Source: JBIOJM01 sp044450785
Lineage (GTDB): Bacteria; Planctomycetota; Planctomycetia; Isosphaerales; Isosphaeraceae
Direction: 5' to 3'
Assembly: GCA_044450785.1 (NCBI GenBank)
Contig: JBIOJM010000081.1
Coordinates: forward strand, 1 to 31,489
DNA: 31,489 bases
Part shown: piece after piece, positions 1 through 8,259 of the stretch
How the letters are laid out: each line of letters opens with the position of its first letter
How positions within the stretch are numbered: the first letter of the stretch is position 1
Notes under the pieces: generated by a model
Seen by the model: only the letters and a program-made list of their open reading frames with translations
Database searches by the model: none
Told to the model about the DNA's origin: nothing
Translations under genes and position numbers: made by a program

Positions 1-146
1 CATGCGCCCTCCGATTCCGCCAACCCTCGCACATCGATCTTGCCGGTGACGGCGGCGGAGCGTTCTCGTCAGCGGTACGGCGCTAGCCGCCGGTTTGCGT
101 ACCTGAAAATCAAGCGGAACCGATTAACCTGACGCTCAATAAGTTG
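1..146. other. Left-edge stretch with no supportable gene
   Basis: No reading frame on either strand with a start codon and plausible codon bias is visible here. It lies just downstream of the gene remnant at 147-335 (minus strand) and may hold that gene's 3' flank. No convincing terminator hairpin with a T-run was seen. Confidence 0.4.
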
Positions 147-335
147 TCATTTCTTGCCGGCCGACTCGGGAGTGCCTTCCTTCGACCCCGCCGGCCGGGG
201 CGCGGTCTCGAACTCGTCGGCCGTCATTTTCTTGATGGTCCGGTTGAGCAAGAGTACATAGCCCCGGTTCTCAGGGACCTGCGCCTGATACGCGAGGACC
301 TCGTTTGACTCGGTGTGGCCCGGATCCTCGTCGGT
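147..335 (-). pseudogene. 3' fragment of an unidentified gene, 5' end lost
   Basis: Reading the minus strand from 335 to the TGA at 147-149 gives 63 codons with ordinary protein-like composition and strong G/C at third positions (for example the run NRGYVLLLNRTIKKMTADEF, then a Pro/Gly/Lys tail ending SAGKK). Just upstream, in frame, is a TAG at the edge of the 333-346 repeat. There is no good start codon, so this looks like the C-terminal end of a gene whose front was removed or displaced at that boundary. I do not recognise the family. It could also be a short gene using an internal ATG, but that would leave only about 24 residues. The coding character is what I see; the truncation is inferred. 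Confidence 0.4.
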
Positions 336-482
336 GAGCGGCTACTATTCCTCGCCCCGAAGGGGCCGCAACATTCCAGCCCAGGGCAACGCCCTGGGCT
401 GATCTGTTTTGGCCCCTTCGGGGCATCTCTTCCTCTTCTTTCATCCTTCACCTCAAAGGAACAACACCGGTGAACGGCTACT
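333..482. repeat. Palindromic intergenic element flanked by 14-bp near-direct repeats
   Basis: Three hairpins sit in a row. An outer pair, GCCCCGAAGGGGCC at 354-367 and GGCCCCTTCGGGGC at 411-424, are exact reverse complements of each other and each also folds on itself. Between them is a 10-bp-arm palindrome, AGCCCAGGGC (378-387) and GCCCTGGGCT (391-400), with loop AAC. The whole block is bracketed by GGTGAGCGGCTACT (333-346) and GGTGAACGGCTACT (469-482), one mismatch in 14. From memory, palindromes with the CCCAGGGC/GCCCTGGG core are common between genes in planctomycetes. The flanking repeats look like a target-site duplication, which is inference. Confidence 0.7.
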
Positions 483-551
483 TTTTTTGGAAAAACTAAG
501 CGTCACTTGGGAGAGAGGTCCTTAACCGATCGATCGCACATGGGCCGTTGT

Positions 552-1406
552 TTACACGGGCCATCGGCCGATCGCGACGGTCGTCAAGACGATGAGCGCC
601 AGCACGGCCAAGTAGACAGAAAAATACCAGATCCGACCGGACCGGACGATCCTGGTCAGCCACATGATCGCGAAATAGCCGACGACGCCCGCCAGGATGG
701 TCGCGGCGACCGCCTGGGCCACGTGATCGGCAGTCAGGGCGGCCGGGTTGATATGTCTTAACTCCCACACGGCCGCCCCGAGGATGGCCGGCACGGCGAT
801 CAGCAAGCTGAAGCCGACCGACCAGGTGCGCGAGAGACCCAGCAAGAGCGCCGCGGCGATGGTCAGCCCGCTCCGGCTGACGCCCGGCAAGGGGGCGAAC
901 ATCTGGGCGAGACCGATCAACAAGGCATCGAGCCAGGTTGTTTCGGCCGGCCCCTTGGGCCCGTCGCGGCGGCTTAGCAAGGCGGTGAGGAGCAGGACGG
1001 CCGCGGTGATCAAGAACCCGAAGCCGGCCACCGTGATCCCCTCGAACGTCGCCTCGATGGCCTTCTTGAAAAAGAGCGCGAGCGGAATCAGCGGTGAAGT
1101 CGCGACGGCCGCCAGCAGCCCCACCCGGACGACCTCCGGGCGGCGAAAGCCGGCGGCGACGTCGTCCGCACCGAGAAGCCCGCGCAAACCCGTCGCGATG
1201 ATGGCGCGATAATAGACCAGGATCGCCGCCGTGGTGCCCAGGTGGAGGATGACGTCGAAGAACAAGTTTTCCTTGCCGGTATGCCGCACACCGGTCAGCC
1301 CGGTGAATACGTTCTGCGTGAGCAAGAGATGGCCGTCGCTCGAAACGGGCAGGAATTCCGTGACGCCCTGCACCAAACCGAGGACCAGTGATTCCAACCA
1401 TTCCAT
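552..1406 (-). CDS. uppP: Undecaprenyl-diphosphate phosphatase (UppP/BacA)
   Basis: Integral membrane enzyme that removes one phosphate from undecaprenyl diphosphate, regenerating the lipid carrier for peptidoglycan and other envelope polymers. The 284-residue product has the family length and both signature motifs: EFLPVSSDGH at residues 17-26 (the usual serine after SS is Asp here) and PGVSRSG at 174-180, whose Arg178 lies in the active site of the family. About eight hydrophobic segments cover most of the chain. The ATG at 1404-1406 starts MEWLESLVLG, the normal N-terminus of the family. It is the last gene of the minus-strand run rimO-pgsA-uppP, 52 bp after pgsA. Family assignment is firm; the operon is inferred from spacing and direction. 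Confidence 0.96.
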   Translation of the reverse strand: MEWLESLVLGLVQGVTEFLPVSSDGHLLLTQNVFTGLTGVRHTGKENLFFDVILHLGTTAAILVYYRAIIATGLRGLLGADDVAAGFRRPEVVRVGLLAAVATSPLIPLALFFKKAIEATFEGITVAGFGFLITAAVLLLTALLSRRDGPKGPAETTWLDALLIGLAQMFAPLPGVSRSGLTIAAALLLGLSRTWSVGFSLLIAVPAILGAAVWELRHINPAALTADHVAQAVAATILAGVVGYFAIMWLTRIVRSGRIWYFSVYLAVLALIVLTTVAIGRWPV

Positions 1407-1458
1407 CGATGTTCGCCCGGTCAGGATGATCGTGTGGGAGCCGGCCGGATGACGGACG

Positions 1459-2061
1459 TCATGCCTGGCCGCGCAGTTTGGGCAGCGCGACCCAAACGTA
1501 GATTAAGCCGCTGTACAGCGTCAATGCGACCGCCAGCCAGGTGAGCAGATCGCGGATGGACAACCAGGCGGGCGGGGGAGTGGGCTCGATGGCCAGACAC
1601 AGCAGGACGGCCGAGATCGATAGACACTGAACGAGCATCTTGAGCTTGCCGGTCGTACGAGCCCCAAAAGGCTGGCCTTTCCCTTCCAGGTGGCTTCGTA
1701 AACCCTGAATCAAAAGCTCGCGGACGACGATGACCGTGACCATCCACGGCATCACCTTGGTGCCGTCAATCGTGGCCAGATAGATGTAGGAACCGGAGAC
1801 GATGACCTTGTCGACCAACGGGTCGAGCTGGCGGCCGAGCGGCGTGTCTTGTTTGAGCAACCGGGCGAAGTAACCGTCGAGAGCGTCGGTCACCGCGGCC
1901 AGCCCGAAGATCGCCAGCGCCCACGCGTATGCCCCGGAGCTGATGTTCACGAACACGCACACAGCCAGGACAAGCCGGCTGACGGTCAACGTGTTGGGGA
2001 CGTTCCAGAACCTTCGCGGCACTCGTGCGACCATTGCGACGAGATTCTCCGGTCGATTCAT
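1459..2061 (-). CDS. pgsA: CDP-diacylglycerol-glycerol-3-phosphate 3-phosphatidyltransferase
   Basis: Membrane enzyme making phosphatidylglycerol phosphate from CDP-diacylglycerol and glycerol 3-phosphate, the committed step to acidic phospholipids. The CDP-alcohol phosphotransferase signature D-x2-DG-x2-AR-x8-G-x3-D-x3-D is complete: D59, D62, G63, A66, R67, G76, D80 and D84 in the 200-residue form. WNVPNTLTVSRLVLA near the N-terminus is also typical. Start choice is uncertain: I use the ATG at 2059-2061 (MNRPENL); the frame opens at 2124 with a non-homologous 21-residue lead, and the ATG ending at 2034 has a GGAGA upstream. It follows rimO by 82 bp and precedes uppP. Other CDP-alcohol transferases are possible, but the rimO neighbour and N-terminal motif favour PgsA. 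Confidence 0.92.
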   Translation of the reverse strand: MNRPENLVAMVARVPRRFWNVPNTLTVSRLVLAVCVFVNISSGAYAWALAIFGLAAVTDALDGYFARLLKQDTPLGRQLDPLVDKVIVSGSYIYLATIDGTKVMPWMVTVIVVRELLIQGLRSHLEGKGQPFGARTTGKLKMLVQCLSISAVLLCLAIEPTPPPAWLSIRDLLTWLAVALTLYSGLIYVWVALPKLRGQA

Positions 2062-2143
2062 GGCAAACACCGGACTCGCTTGGGGGAGAATCAAACACGC
2101 TGCGCACTGCGAAAAGCACGGCATTCCGGCGAATCACAATTCC

Positions 2144-3568
2144 CTACATGCCATCGAGGATTGCCAGCGATGCGTGCGGCTTGCGCCGAGGTCCGGGCCG
2201 GGCCTTCCGCCTTCTGGGTCGCGACGTCGACGATGGCCGGGCGATCAAGTCATAGTCGTCAGTTCCGACGATCTCACATTCGACCAGATCGCCCTTTTGA
2301 ACATGAGTGCATCGGACCCACGTGGTTCCATCGACGTCGGGAGCGTCGGCGTAGGTCCGGCCCAGCCAGAGGTGTCTTCCTTCCGGCGCCGGCGCGTCGA
2401 TCAGGACATCGAGGGTTTGGCCCACCAGGCTCCGATTGAACGCGAACGCAATCGGCTGCTGCACGGCCATCAGTCGATCCCGTCGCTCCAGCTTGACCTC
2501 GTCCGGCAAGTGTTCGCCGAGCAGGGCCGCCGGGGTATCGGGCTCGAGCGAAAAAGTAAAGGCGCCCAAGCGCTCGAAATTCGTCGCCACGACGAACTCG
2601 AGGAGCTCCGCGAACTCAGCGTCGGTCTCGCCCGGAAAACCGACGATAAACGTCGTTCGCAGCACCAGCCCGGGCATTGTCGCCCGCAGTCGGGCGATGA
2701 TCGCCTCGCTCTCCTGCCGGGTGTGCCGCCGGTTCATGAGTTTGAGCAACCGGTCATTGATGTGCTGGAGCGGCATGTCCAGATAAGGGATGATCTTTCG
2801 AGACCCGCCCAGGACGGCGTACAGCTCGTCGGTGAAGAATTGGGGATAGCAGTAGAGGATGCGGAGCCAGTCGATTCCCTCGACCTGTTCGAGCGCCTGC
2901 AACAGCTCGGCGAGCCGGGGCCGGCCGTAGAGGTCGAGGCCGTAATAGGTCATGTCCTGGGCGACCAGGATCAACTCGCGGACACCGTCGCCGGCCAGCT
3001 CTTCCGCCTCGGCCACCACCTCCTCGATCGGCTTGGTCAGGTGCTTGCCGCGCATCAGTGGAATCGCGCAGAACGTACAGAACCGGTCGCATCCTTCCGA
3101 GACCTTGAGGTAAGCCAGGTGCCGCGGAGTGATTCTGAGCCGAGCCCGGTCCTCCTGTGCCTGGATCGGGGCCGGCCTGAACAACCCGCGCTGCTCGTTC
3201 AGGCCACCCAGGAGCCGGTTCGCCACCCGGACAATCTCGTCGCGCCCGAACACCCCGACGACCTGGTCGACTTCGGGGAATTGATCGAGCAAAGTTTCTT
3301 TCTGGCGTTCGGCCAGACAGCCGGCGACGATCACCCCTTTGACCTCGCCCGACCGCTTCCGCTCGAGCATTTCCTCGATCACGCCGATCGATTCCCGACG
3401 CGCCGAGTCAATGAAGCCGCAGGTATTGACAACCACCAGGTCGGCCGGCTCCGAGTCGGGCACGATCGCGTAACCGTCGGAGGCCAGCAGCCCGAGCATC
3501 CGTTCCGAGTCAACCAAGTTTTTCGAACAGCCCAGGCTGATGAAGGAAATCGTAGGTGTTTTCGGCAT
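2144..3568 (-). CDS. rimO: Ribosomal protein S12 methylthiotransferase RimO
   Basis: Radical SAM enzyme that methylthiolates a conserved aspartate of ribosomal protein S12. The 474-residue protein shows the N-terminal UPF0004 domain with cysteines C14 (SLGCSKNLVDSE), C50 (VVNTCGF) and C84 (VAGCLAE) for one 4Fe-4S cluster, then the radical SAM CxxxCxxC at C160, C164 and C167 (CDRFCTFC). IPYLDMPLQHI and TTFIVGFPGET are family motifs, and a C-terminal TRAM-like domain follows. LGCSKNLVDSE separates RimO from MiaB. An extra Arg/Pro-rich basic tail of about 30 residues ends the protein. The ATG has AAGG five bases upstream. It heads the rimO-pgsA-uppP run, with a promoter at 3616-3644. Confidence 0.96.
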   Translation of the reverse strand: MPKTPTISFISLGCSKNLVDSERMLGLLASDGYAIVPDSEPADLVVVNTCGFIDSARRESIGVIEEMLERKRSGEVKGVIVAGCLAERQKETLLDQFPEVDQVVGVFGRDEIVRVANRLLGGLNEQRGLFRPAPIQAQEDRARLRITPRHLAYLKVSEGCDRFCTFCAIPLMRGKHLTKPIEEVVAEAEELAGDGVRELILVAQDMTYYGLDLYGRPRLAELLQALEQVEGIDWLRILYCYPQFFTDELYAVLGGSRKIIPYLDMPLQHINDRLLKLMNRRHTRQESEAIIARLRATMPGLVLRTTFIVGFPGETDAEFAELLEFVVATNFERLGAFTFSLEPDTPAALLGEHLPDEVKLERRDRLMAVQQPIAFAFNRSLVGQTLDVLIDAPAPEGRHLWLGRTYADAPDVDGTTWVRCTHVQKGDLVECEIVGTDDYDLIARPSSTSRPRRRKARPGPRRKPHASLAILDGM

Positions 3569-3615
3569 GGAACCTTGTCCAGGGACTCTTTCATTCTGAT
3601 CGATTTAATCACTTC

Positions 3616-3644
3616 AGGCTAGTCAGGCGGGATGGGAACGTCAA
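3616..3644 (-). promoter_or_regulatory. Probable sigma-70-type promoter of rimO-pgsA-uppP
   Basis: On the minus strand TTGACG (3639-3644) is followed after exactly 17 bases by TAGCCT (3616-3621). Predicted transcription start is near 3609, giving a leader of about 40 bases before the rimO ATG. The same TTGACN-17-TANNNT pattern recurs elsewhere in the window. Confidence 0.5.
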
Positions 3645-3793
3645 GCCGCGCAACGCATGGATGGGCCACGTTTCCTTGCTTGATTGAGCAATTCAATCAG
3701 ACGATCACTGATTCCTGATGCGAGAACGGAGGGAACTCTCTCATGGTGACGGACTTGCTAGACTCATCGCCAGCGGTATAGTTGATAGAACTG

Positions 3794-3866
3794 GCGCCCG
3801 TAGCTCAATGGATAGAGTCGCGGACTTCGAATCCGAAGGTTGAAGGTTCGAATCCTTCCGGGCGCG
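3794..3866 (+). tRNA. tRNA-Arg (anticodon UCG)
   Basis: A 73-base cloverleaf reads cleanly: 7-bp acceptor stem GCGCCCG/CGGGCGC, D-arm GCTC/GAGT, anticodon loop CTTCGAA with TCG at the centre, five-base variable region, T-arm GAAGG-TTCGAAT-CCTTC and discriminator G. CCA is not encoded (CTT follows). The first pair of the anticodon stem (G27-A43) is a mismatch. The UCG anticodon reads CGA and CGG arginine codons. Confidence 0.96.
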
Positions 3867-3996
3867 CTTGCGATGCATCGCGACAGGACCCGTCCAGAGA
3901 CGTGAGAACGCTTTGTTTCCCGGCGGCGGCCTCTGCTTCGGCGAGGGAACAACCGACCAGGCCATGATCGATCGTCGACCCGACTCCTCACTCTCA

Positions 3997-4401
3997 TCAG
4001 GGGTTCTCGCGCGGCGCCGTGTCTTCTGATTTCCCTTCATCCACGAATGGAGGCACTTTCTGGTCGTCGGCGACGTTCGGGATTGAACGCCGGAAGGTCG
4101 CCCCCATGAGGAAGTTCCAAGGACAAGGACGATAGAATCTGATTCCAACCTCTTCGGGACTGCCGAAGCGAATGGTCTCGGCCGCGATCCAACCGGCTGC
4201 CGGTGCGTTCTCAACTCGCACCCAGAGCGGTTGATACAACGCGGGCAGCTTATCGGTGAGGATCAGGGCGCCCGTCTCGCTGATGTTGACGAGTTTTGAC
4301 CCTGTAATTTGACGTGCTGTCCAGTCCATAAACTGCACGATTGTTTGCTTGTTGACCGTTTCGGATCGAAATGAGGCTCTGCGCTCGATTGCTAAGGTCA
4401 C
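3997..4401 (-). CDS. PilZ-domain protein (putative c-di-GMP binder)
   Basis: A 134-residue soluble protein that is essentially a single PilZ domain. The two ligand motifs are visible: RASFR at residues 8-12 (RxxxR) and NISETG at 39-44 ([D/N]xSxxG), followed by beta-strand-like stretches ending EEVGIRFY (84-90), the usual end of the barrel. PilZ domains bind cyclic di-GMP and pass the signal to motility, adhesion or export systems; the partner is not evident here. The start is a GTG (4399-4401) with GAGGA nine bases upstream. It stands alone between the tRNA gene and the TPR-CHAT gene, 109 bp downstream of its neighbour's frame end. The acidic C-terminal 30 residues have no visible motif. Confidence 0.82.
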   Translation of the reverse strand: MTLAIERRASFRSETVNKQTIVQFMDWTARQITGSKLVNISETGALILTDKLPALYQPLWVRVENAPAAGWIAAETIRFGSPEEVGIRFYRPCPWNFLMGATFRRSIPNVADDQKVPPFVDEGKSEDTAPRENP

Positions 4402-4509
4402 GGGACTGAATCCTCAAAGTCTGAGTGATCGGCTAACGAACGAATACAGGGAAGCATGCCCTACCATAGAACGTTTCGTGGAAGCCGTGCCGAATTAATC
4501 AGCCGGGGA

Positions 4510-7500
4510 TCAATCGGGATCGCCAGACAGCACGAACGCGGCCCAGAAGTACGGGGGCGCATACGGCCGGTCGTTGTCCCCGCCGGCAGGGACCGCGGCG
4601 GCCAGCTCGTCCGGTTGACGTGCCTTCGCACCCTTGCCCCGCGCGACGCCGCCCGACAGCTCCGCCGTCAGGGCCAGCACCTCCGCGCGGCGGAGACTGC
4701 GCAGCCATGCCTTCGCCTCGCGGAGGGCCGCCGCCTTCGGCAACGGGCCGGCGAGCCCGGGGCGTCGGCCCAGAAGGTTCTTGTAGAACCGCTGCATCAA
4801 GAGGGCCGTCGCCGTGTCGTCGACCTTCCAGAGCGACAGACACACGCTCCGCGTGCCCGACATCAAGAGGGCCTGTGTAAACCCAACAAAGCCCTCGCCG
4901 CCGGCGTCACGGCCCAGGGCGGTCTCGCACGCCGAGAGCGTTACCAGCTCGGCCTTCAGGTCCCAGCCGCGCTGGATCTCGCGGACCGAGAGCCGGCCGT
5001 CAAAGACCGGCTTGTGGTTCAGGGCCTGCTGCAGCGGGTCAGGCAAGCCTGTCTGGGTCAGGATCGCGGCGGAGCGTGCGGGAACGTCTTCGTCGATCAC
5101 CCCGTGCGTCGCCAGGTGGATAAAGCCGAACCGACCCAGCTCGCCCGAGGTCGCCATGTGGTCCAGTTCGGGCTCGCTCGCGTCTGCCCCGAGCAGGATC
5201 CGCGTGGGCCGATCGTCGGATTGGAAGAGACGGGCGAGCGCCTCGACCTCGTACCGCGTTCCGGGCAAGGAGGCGAAGTCCTCGTCGCCCGATCGCGCCG
5301 CTACGAGTACCTGTTGCAGCTTGCGCTGCTCGGCGATCGCAACCGGTGCCGGACGGGGGTCGAGCACGACGCCGAGCTTGCCGGGGGCCAGTTCTCGGTG
5401 GGAGGACTGGCCGTCCCTCCAGACGTCGACGCCGATCGGCTTTTGGTCCTCGGCGACGACCTTGAGGTCGTCCTTCTTGTTCAGCGGCATTCCGTTGTAT
5501 TCCAGCAAGACATCCCCTGGCTTCAAGCCGTGGCTCGCAGCGTTGGAGCCTGGTGCCACCACGTTGACAAGCAGGCCATGGTCGGGCAATGGCTTGGGGG
5601 CGCTCGATTTGTCGGGACGCTCGTAAATCGGGTCGCCCAGGGCCAGCAGGCCGGCATGGCGATCGGGCCGGGGCTGTTCCCGCAGGTACTTGAACACGGT
5701 GGCCGAAGGTGCGTAGCTCACCGTGCGGGTGTCGTCGGGGGCGAGCAGCGCCTCGATCGGGATGCCCGCCATGGCCCGGGAAGGTAGGACGATCAGCCGG
5801 CGGGCCGTCGGCAGGCCGTCAGTCGTGGCGCCCAGTGCCTTCGCCAGCGACTCGAGGCGCTGGGTGCGTAATCTCTCGACCAGGGGCCGCAGATCCGCCG
5901 AGCCCGGGCCGGGCCGTATCCGCAGCTCCGTCCGGACTCGGGCCGCGAGCTCGGTGTCATCTTTGGTCCACAGCCCGTCGGGGCCGGTCCCCGCGATCGG
6001 GACCCATGCCGGGATGCCCCGGGAGCGAACGACTACACCCCAGTGCTCGCCGTCGGGGTCGGCCGCGTTCGGTCCCACAGGTGGGATATCGACCCAGGCG
6101 ACCAAGGCGGCATCGGGGGGCAGCGCCGTCTGGATTTCCTTGAGATTGGCGACCTGCCCTGCTAGCGGGCCGTACTCCTGAACCAGCTTGGCCTGGAACT
6201 CACCCAGGGCGATGCTGGCCAGCTCGCGCTGGTGTTTCAAATCCTCGAACCGCTTCGCTCGCTCAGCTTTGCCCAGATTCTTGGGCGTCGTCTCCACAAG
6301 CCGGTCGAGTTGCTCCAGCGCCGCGGTCAATTCGCGGAGGCGCGCTTGCTCGGCGGGAGTGAGCCGTCGGTCCTGGCGGGCGGCCAGCTCGTCGAGCAAG
6401 CCCCGGCCCAGGTCTTCCTCCAGCGGCTGCCACGCCTCCGCCGGCTGACCGAGCCGGGCCAGCACGGCGGCCAGGGCGGAGCGCACTGACTTCTCGGCGC
6501 CGGCTCGTTCCAGTCCGGTGAAGGCGATCCGGAGCCGGGCCGCATCCAGGCTGTTCACCGCACGCAGCCATCGGTCTCGCGCCTCGAGGAACCTCCCCTG
6601 GGCGTTGAGGTTGGTCGCCATCTTGCCGTAGGTGGCGGCGGTGTGGGGGTGGTCTTCCGTGAGCAGGCGGCGGCGGATCTCGAGCGCCTTCTCGAGCAGC
6701 GGCTCGGCCTGGGCGTACTTACCCAGGGCATGGAGGTTGACCGCCATATGGTCGTAGGAAGAGGCGGTGCCTGGATGGTCGTCGGTGAGCAAGCGGCGAT
6801 TGATCTCCAGGGCCTTTTCGTACAATGGCTGGGCCCGGGCGTACTCTCCCTGGGCATTGAGGTTGACCGCCGCGTTGTTGTAGCCGATGGCGGTGTCGGG
6901 GTGGTCATCGGTGAGTAGGCGGCGGCGGATCTCCAGCGCCTTCTCGAACAGCGGCTGGGCCTCGGCGTACTTTCCCAGGTGGAAGAGGTTGCCCGCCAGG
7001 TGGATGTAGCTGGTGGCGGTGTGTGGGTGGTCGTCGGTCAGCAAGCGGCGATTGATCTCCAGCGCCTTCTTGAACAGCGGCTGGGCCTGGGCGTACTTCC
7101 CCTGCTCGTCAAGGTTGTACGCCACGCCGACGTAGCTGGTGGCGGTGTCGGGGTGGTTGTCGGTGAGCAGGCGACGGCGGATCTCCAGCGCCTTCTCGAA
7201 CAGCGGCTGGGCCTGGGCATGCTTCCCCTGGTGGACGAGGTTGGCCGCCAGGTTGTGGTAGCTGGTGGCGGTGTTGGGGTGTTCGTCGGTGAGCAGGCGG
7301 CGGCGGATCTCCAGCGCCTTCTCCAACAGCGGCTCGGCCTCGGCGAACTTCCCCAGGGCGGATAGATTGTTCGCCACGTTGTTGTAGCCGTCGGCGGTGA
7401 GGGGGTGGTCGTCGGTGAGCAGGCGGCGGTTGATCTCCAGCGCCTTCTCGAACAGCGGCTGGGCCTGGGCGTACTTACCCTGGGTATTGAGGTTGACCGC

Positions 7501-8259
7501 CACGTTGCCGTAACTTTGGGCGGTGACGGGGTGGTCGTCGGTGAGCAGGCGGCGCCGGATCTCGAGCGCCTTCTCGAACAACGGTCGGGCCTCGACGTAC
7601 TTCCCCTGGGCGTAGAGGTTTTGCGCCAGGTTGTCGTAGCCTTGGGCTGTGTCGGGGTGGTCGTCGGTGAGCAGGCGGTGGTTGATCTCCAGCGCCTTCT
7701 CGAACAGCGGCTGGGCCTGGGTGTACTTCCCCTGGGCGTTGAGGATGTACGCCACGTTGTTGTAGCTTCGGGCGGTGTCGGGGTGGTCGTCGGTGAACAG
7801 GTGGCGGCGGATCTCCAGCTCCTTCTCCACCAGCAGCAGGGCCTGGGCGTACTTCCCCTGGTCCTTGAGGATTGTCGCTTGCCCATTCATGGTATTGGCC
7901 GATTTGTAGGCGACTCGATCCGCCTCCGGCATCGGGGCCACCCGGCGGAGCGTCTTGAGGAGCCACTCGGCGTTCACCGTCTCGAAGTACTTCGGCCCCT
8001 GGACCCGCGTCCGCAAGGCGAGCAGTTCCTCTGCCCGCTCGATCGCATCATCCCAGCGATCGGCCTTCAGGGCCGCCACGACGGCTTTGTCCAGTTCCTC
8101 GGCGCGTCTGGCGTCGTCGACGGAGAGCTTTCGCAATCCCGGTGCTGGGGGTTGCGCTGCCTTCGGTGACGTGGTCTGTGCGGTCGCGGGCAAGCCCGGG
8201 ATTTCGATCCCTAGCCCGATCAGCAGCCCCAACCGGAACACCACGCGAAGAGCTTTCAT
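4510..8259 (-). CDS. Exported TPR-CHAT protein with an embedded PDZ-like segment
   Basis: CHAT domains are caspase-like cysteine peptidases. Numbering from the in-frame ATG at 8271 (1,253 residues): a hydrophobic signal segment at 6-30; ten kinesin-light-chain-type TPRs of exactly 42 residues at 138-557 plus a decayed eleventh; a helical linker to about 715; then CHAT from about 720 to the end. The presumed catalytic pair is His1056 (LATHG) and Cys1115 (LSACETALG), and the end (YAPPYFWAAFVLSGDP) is the standard CHAT terminus. A PDZ-like stretch at about 895-970 (HGLKPGDVLLEYNG) interrupts the CHAT region. I prefer the second ATG (8257-8259) because GAGG lies six bases upstream of it. Export and protease activity are inferred; substrate unknown. 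No partner gene is linked. Confidence 0.88.
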   Translation of the reverse strand: MKALRVVFRLGLLIGLGIEIPGLPATAQTTSPKAAQPPAPGLRKLSVDDARRAEELDKAVVAALKADRWDDAIERAEELLALRTRVQGPKYFETVNAEWLLKTLRRVAPMPEADRVAYKSANTMNGQATILKDQGKYAQALLLVEKELEIRRHLFTDDHPDTARSYNNVAYILNAQGKYTQAQPLFEKALEINHRLLTDDHPDTAQGYDNLAQNLYAQGKYVEARPLFEKALEIRRRLLTDDHPVTAQSYGNVAVNLNTQGKYAQAQPLFEKALEINRRLLTDDHPLTADGYNNVANNLSALGKFAEAEPLLEKALEIRRRLLTDEHPNTATSYHNLAANLVHQGKHAQAQPLFEKALEIRRRLLTDNHPDTATSYVGVAYNLDEQGKYAQAQPLFKKALEINRRLLTDDHPHTATSYIHLAGNLFHLGKYAEAQPLFEKALEIRRRLLTDDHPDTAIGYNNAAVNLNAQGEYARAQPLYEKALEINRRLLTDDHPGTASSYDHMAVNLHALGKYAQAEPLLEKALEIRRRLLTEDHPHTAATYGKMATNLNAQGRFLEARDRWLRAVNSLDAARLRIAFTGLERAGAEKSVRSALAAVLARLGQPAEAWQPLEEDLGRGLLDELAARQDRRLTPAEQARLRELTAALEQLDRLVETTPKNLGKAERAKRFEDLKHQRELASIALGEFQAKLVQEYGPLAGQVANLKEIQTALPPDAALVAWVDIPPVGPNAADPDGEHWGVVVRSRGIPAWVPIAGTGPDGLWTKDDTELAARVRTELRIRPGPGSADLRPLVERLRTQRLESLAKALGATTDGLPTARRLIVLPSRAMAGIPIEALLAPDDTRTVSYAPSATVFKYLREQPRPDRHAGLLALGDPIYERPDKSSAPKPLPDHGLLVNVVAPGSNAASHGLKPGDVLLEYNGMPLNKKDDLKVVAEDQKPIGVDVWRDGQSSHRELAPGKLGVVLDPRPAPVAIAEQRKLQQVLVAARSGDEDFASLPGTRYEVEALARLFQSDDRPTRILLGADASEPELDHMATSGELGRFGFIHLATHGVIDEDVPARSAAILTQTGLPDPLQQALNHKPVFDGRLSVREIQRGWDLKAELVTLSACETALGRDAGGEGFVGFTQALLMSGTRSVCLSLWKVDDTATALLMQRFYKNLLGRRPGLAGPLPKAAALREAKAWLRSLRRAEVLALTAELSGGVARGKGAKARQPDELAAAVPAGGDNDRPYAPPYFWAAFVLSGDPD
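6601..7860 (-). repeat. Ten tandem 126-bp repeats encoding TPR units
   Basis: Within the TPR-CHAT gene ten units of exactly 126 bp follow each other without gaps, each coding for a 42-residue TPR of the type QGKYAQAQPLFEKALEI...LLTDDHP.TA. The nucleotide match between units is high, so the block is prone to recombination and to assembly collapse. Units alternate between EIRRRLL and EINRRLL in the order R,N,R,N,R,R,N,R,N,R. Confidence 0.93.

Noticed and set aside
496..1401. 301-codon minus-strand frame over uppP
   Set aside because: Arg/Gly-rich shadow in another frame of uppP; no family features.
3782..3967. 61-codon plus-strand frame starting MIELAPVAQWIESRTSNPK
   Set aside because: It is the well-known spurious translation of a tRNA-Arg gene; the tRNA occupies most of it.
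7405..8169. 254-codon plus-strand frame with repeated VGEQAAVDLQRLLEQ-type units
   Set aside because: Antisense of the TPR repeats; its repetition only mirrors the 126-bp units.
4510..8259. TPR-CHAT protein as a type III-E CRISPR (Craspase-like) component
   Set aside because: It carries a signal peptide and PDZ-like segment, and no cas effector or array is present; only the TPR and CHAT domain types are shared.
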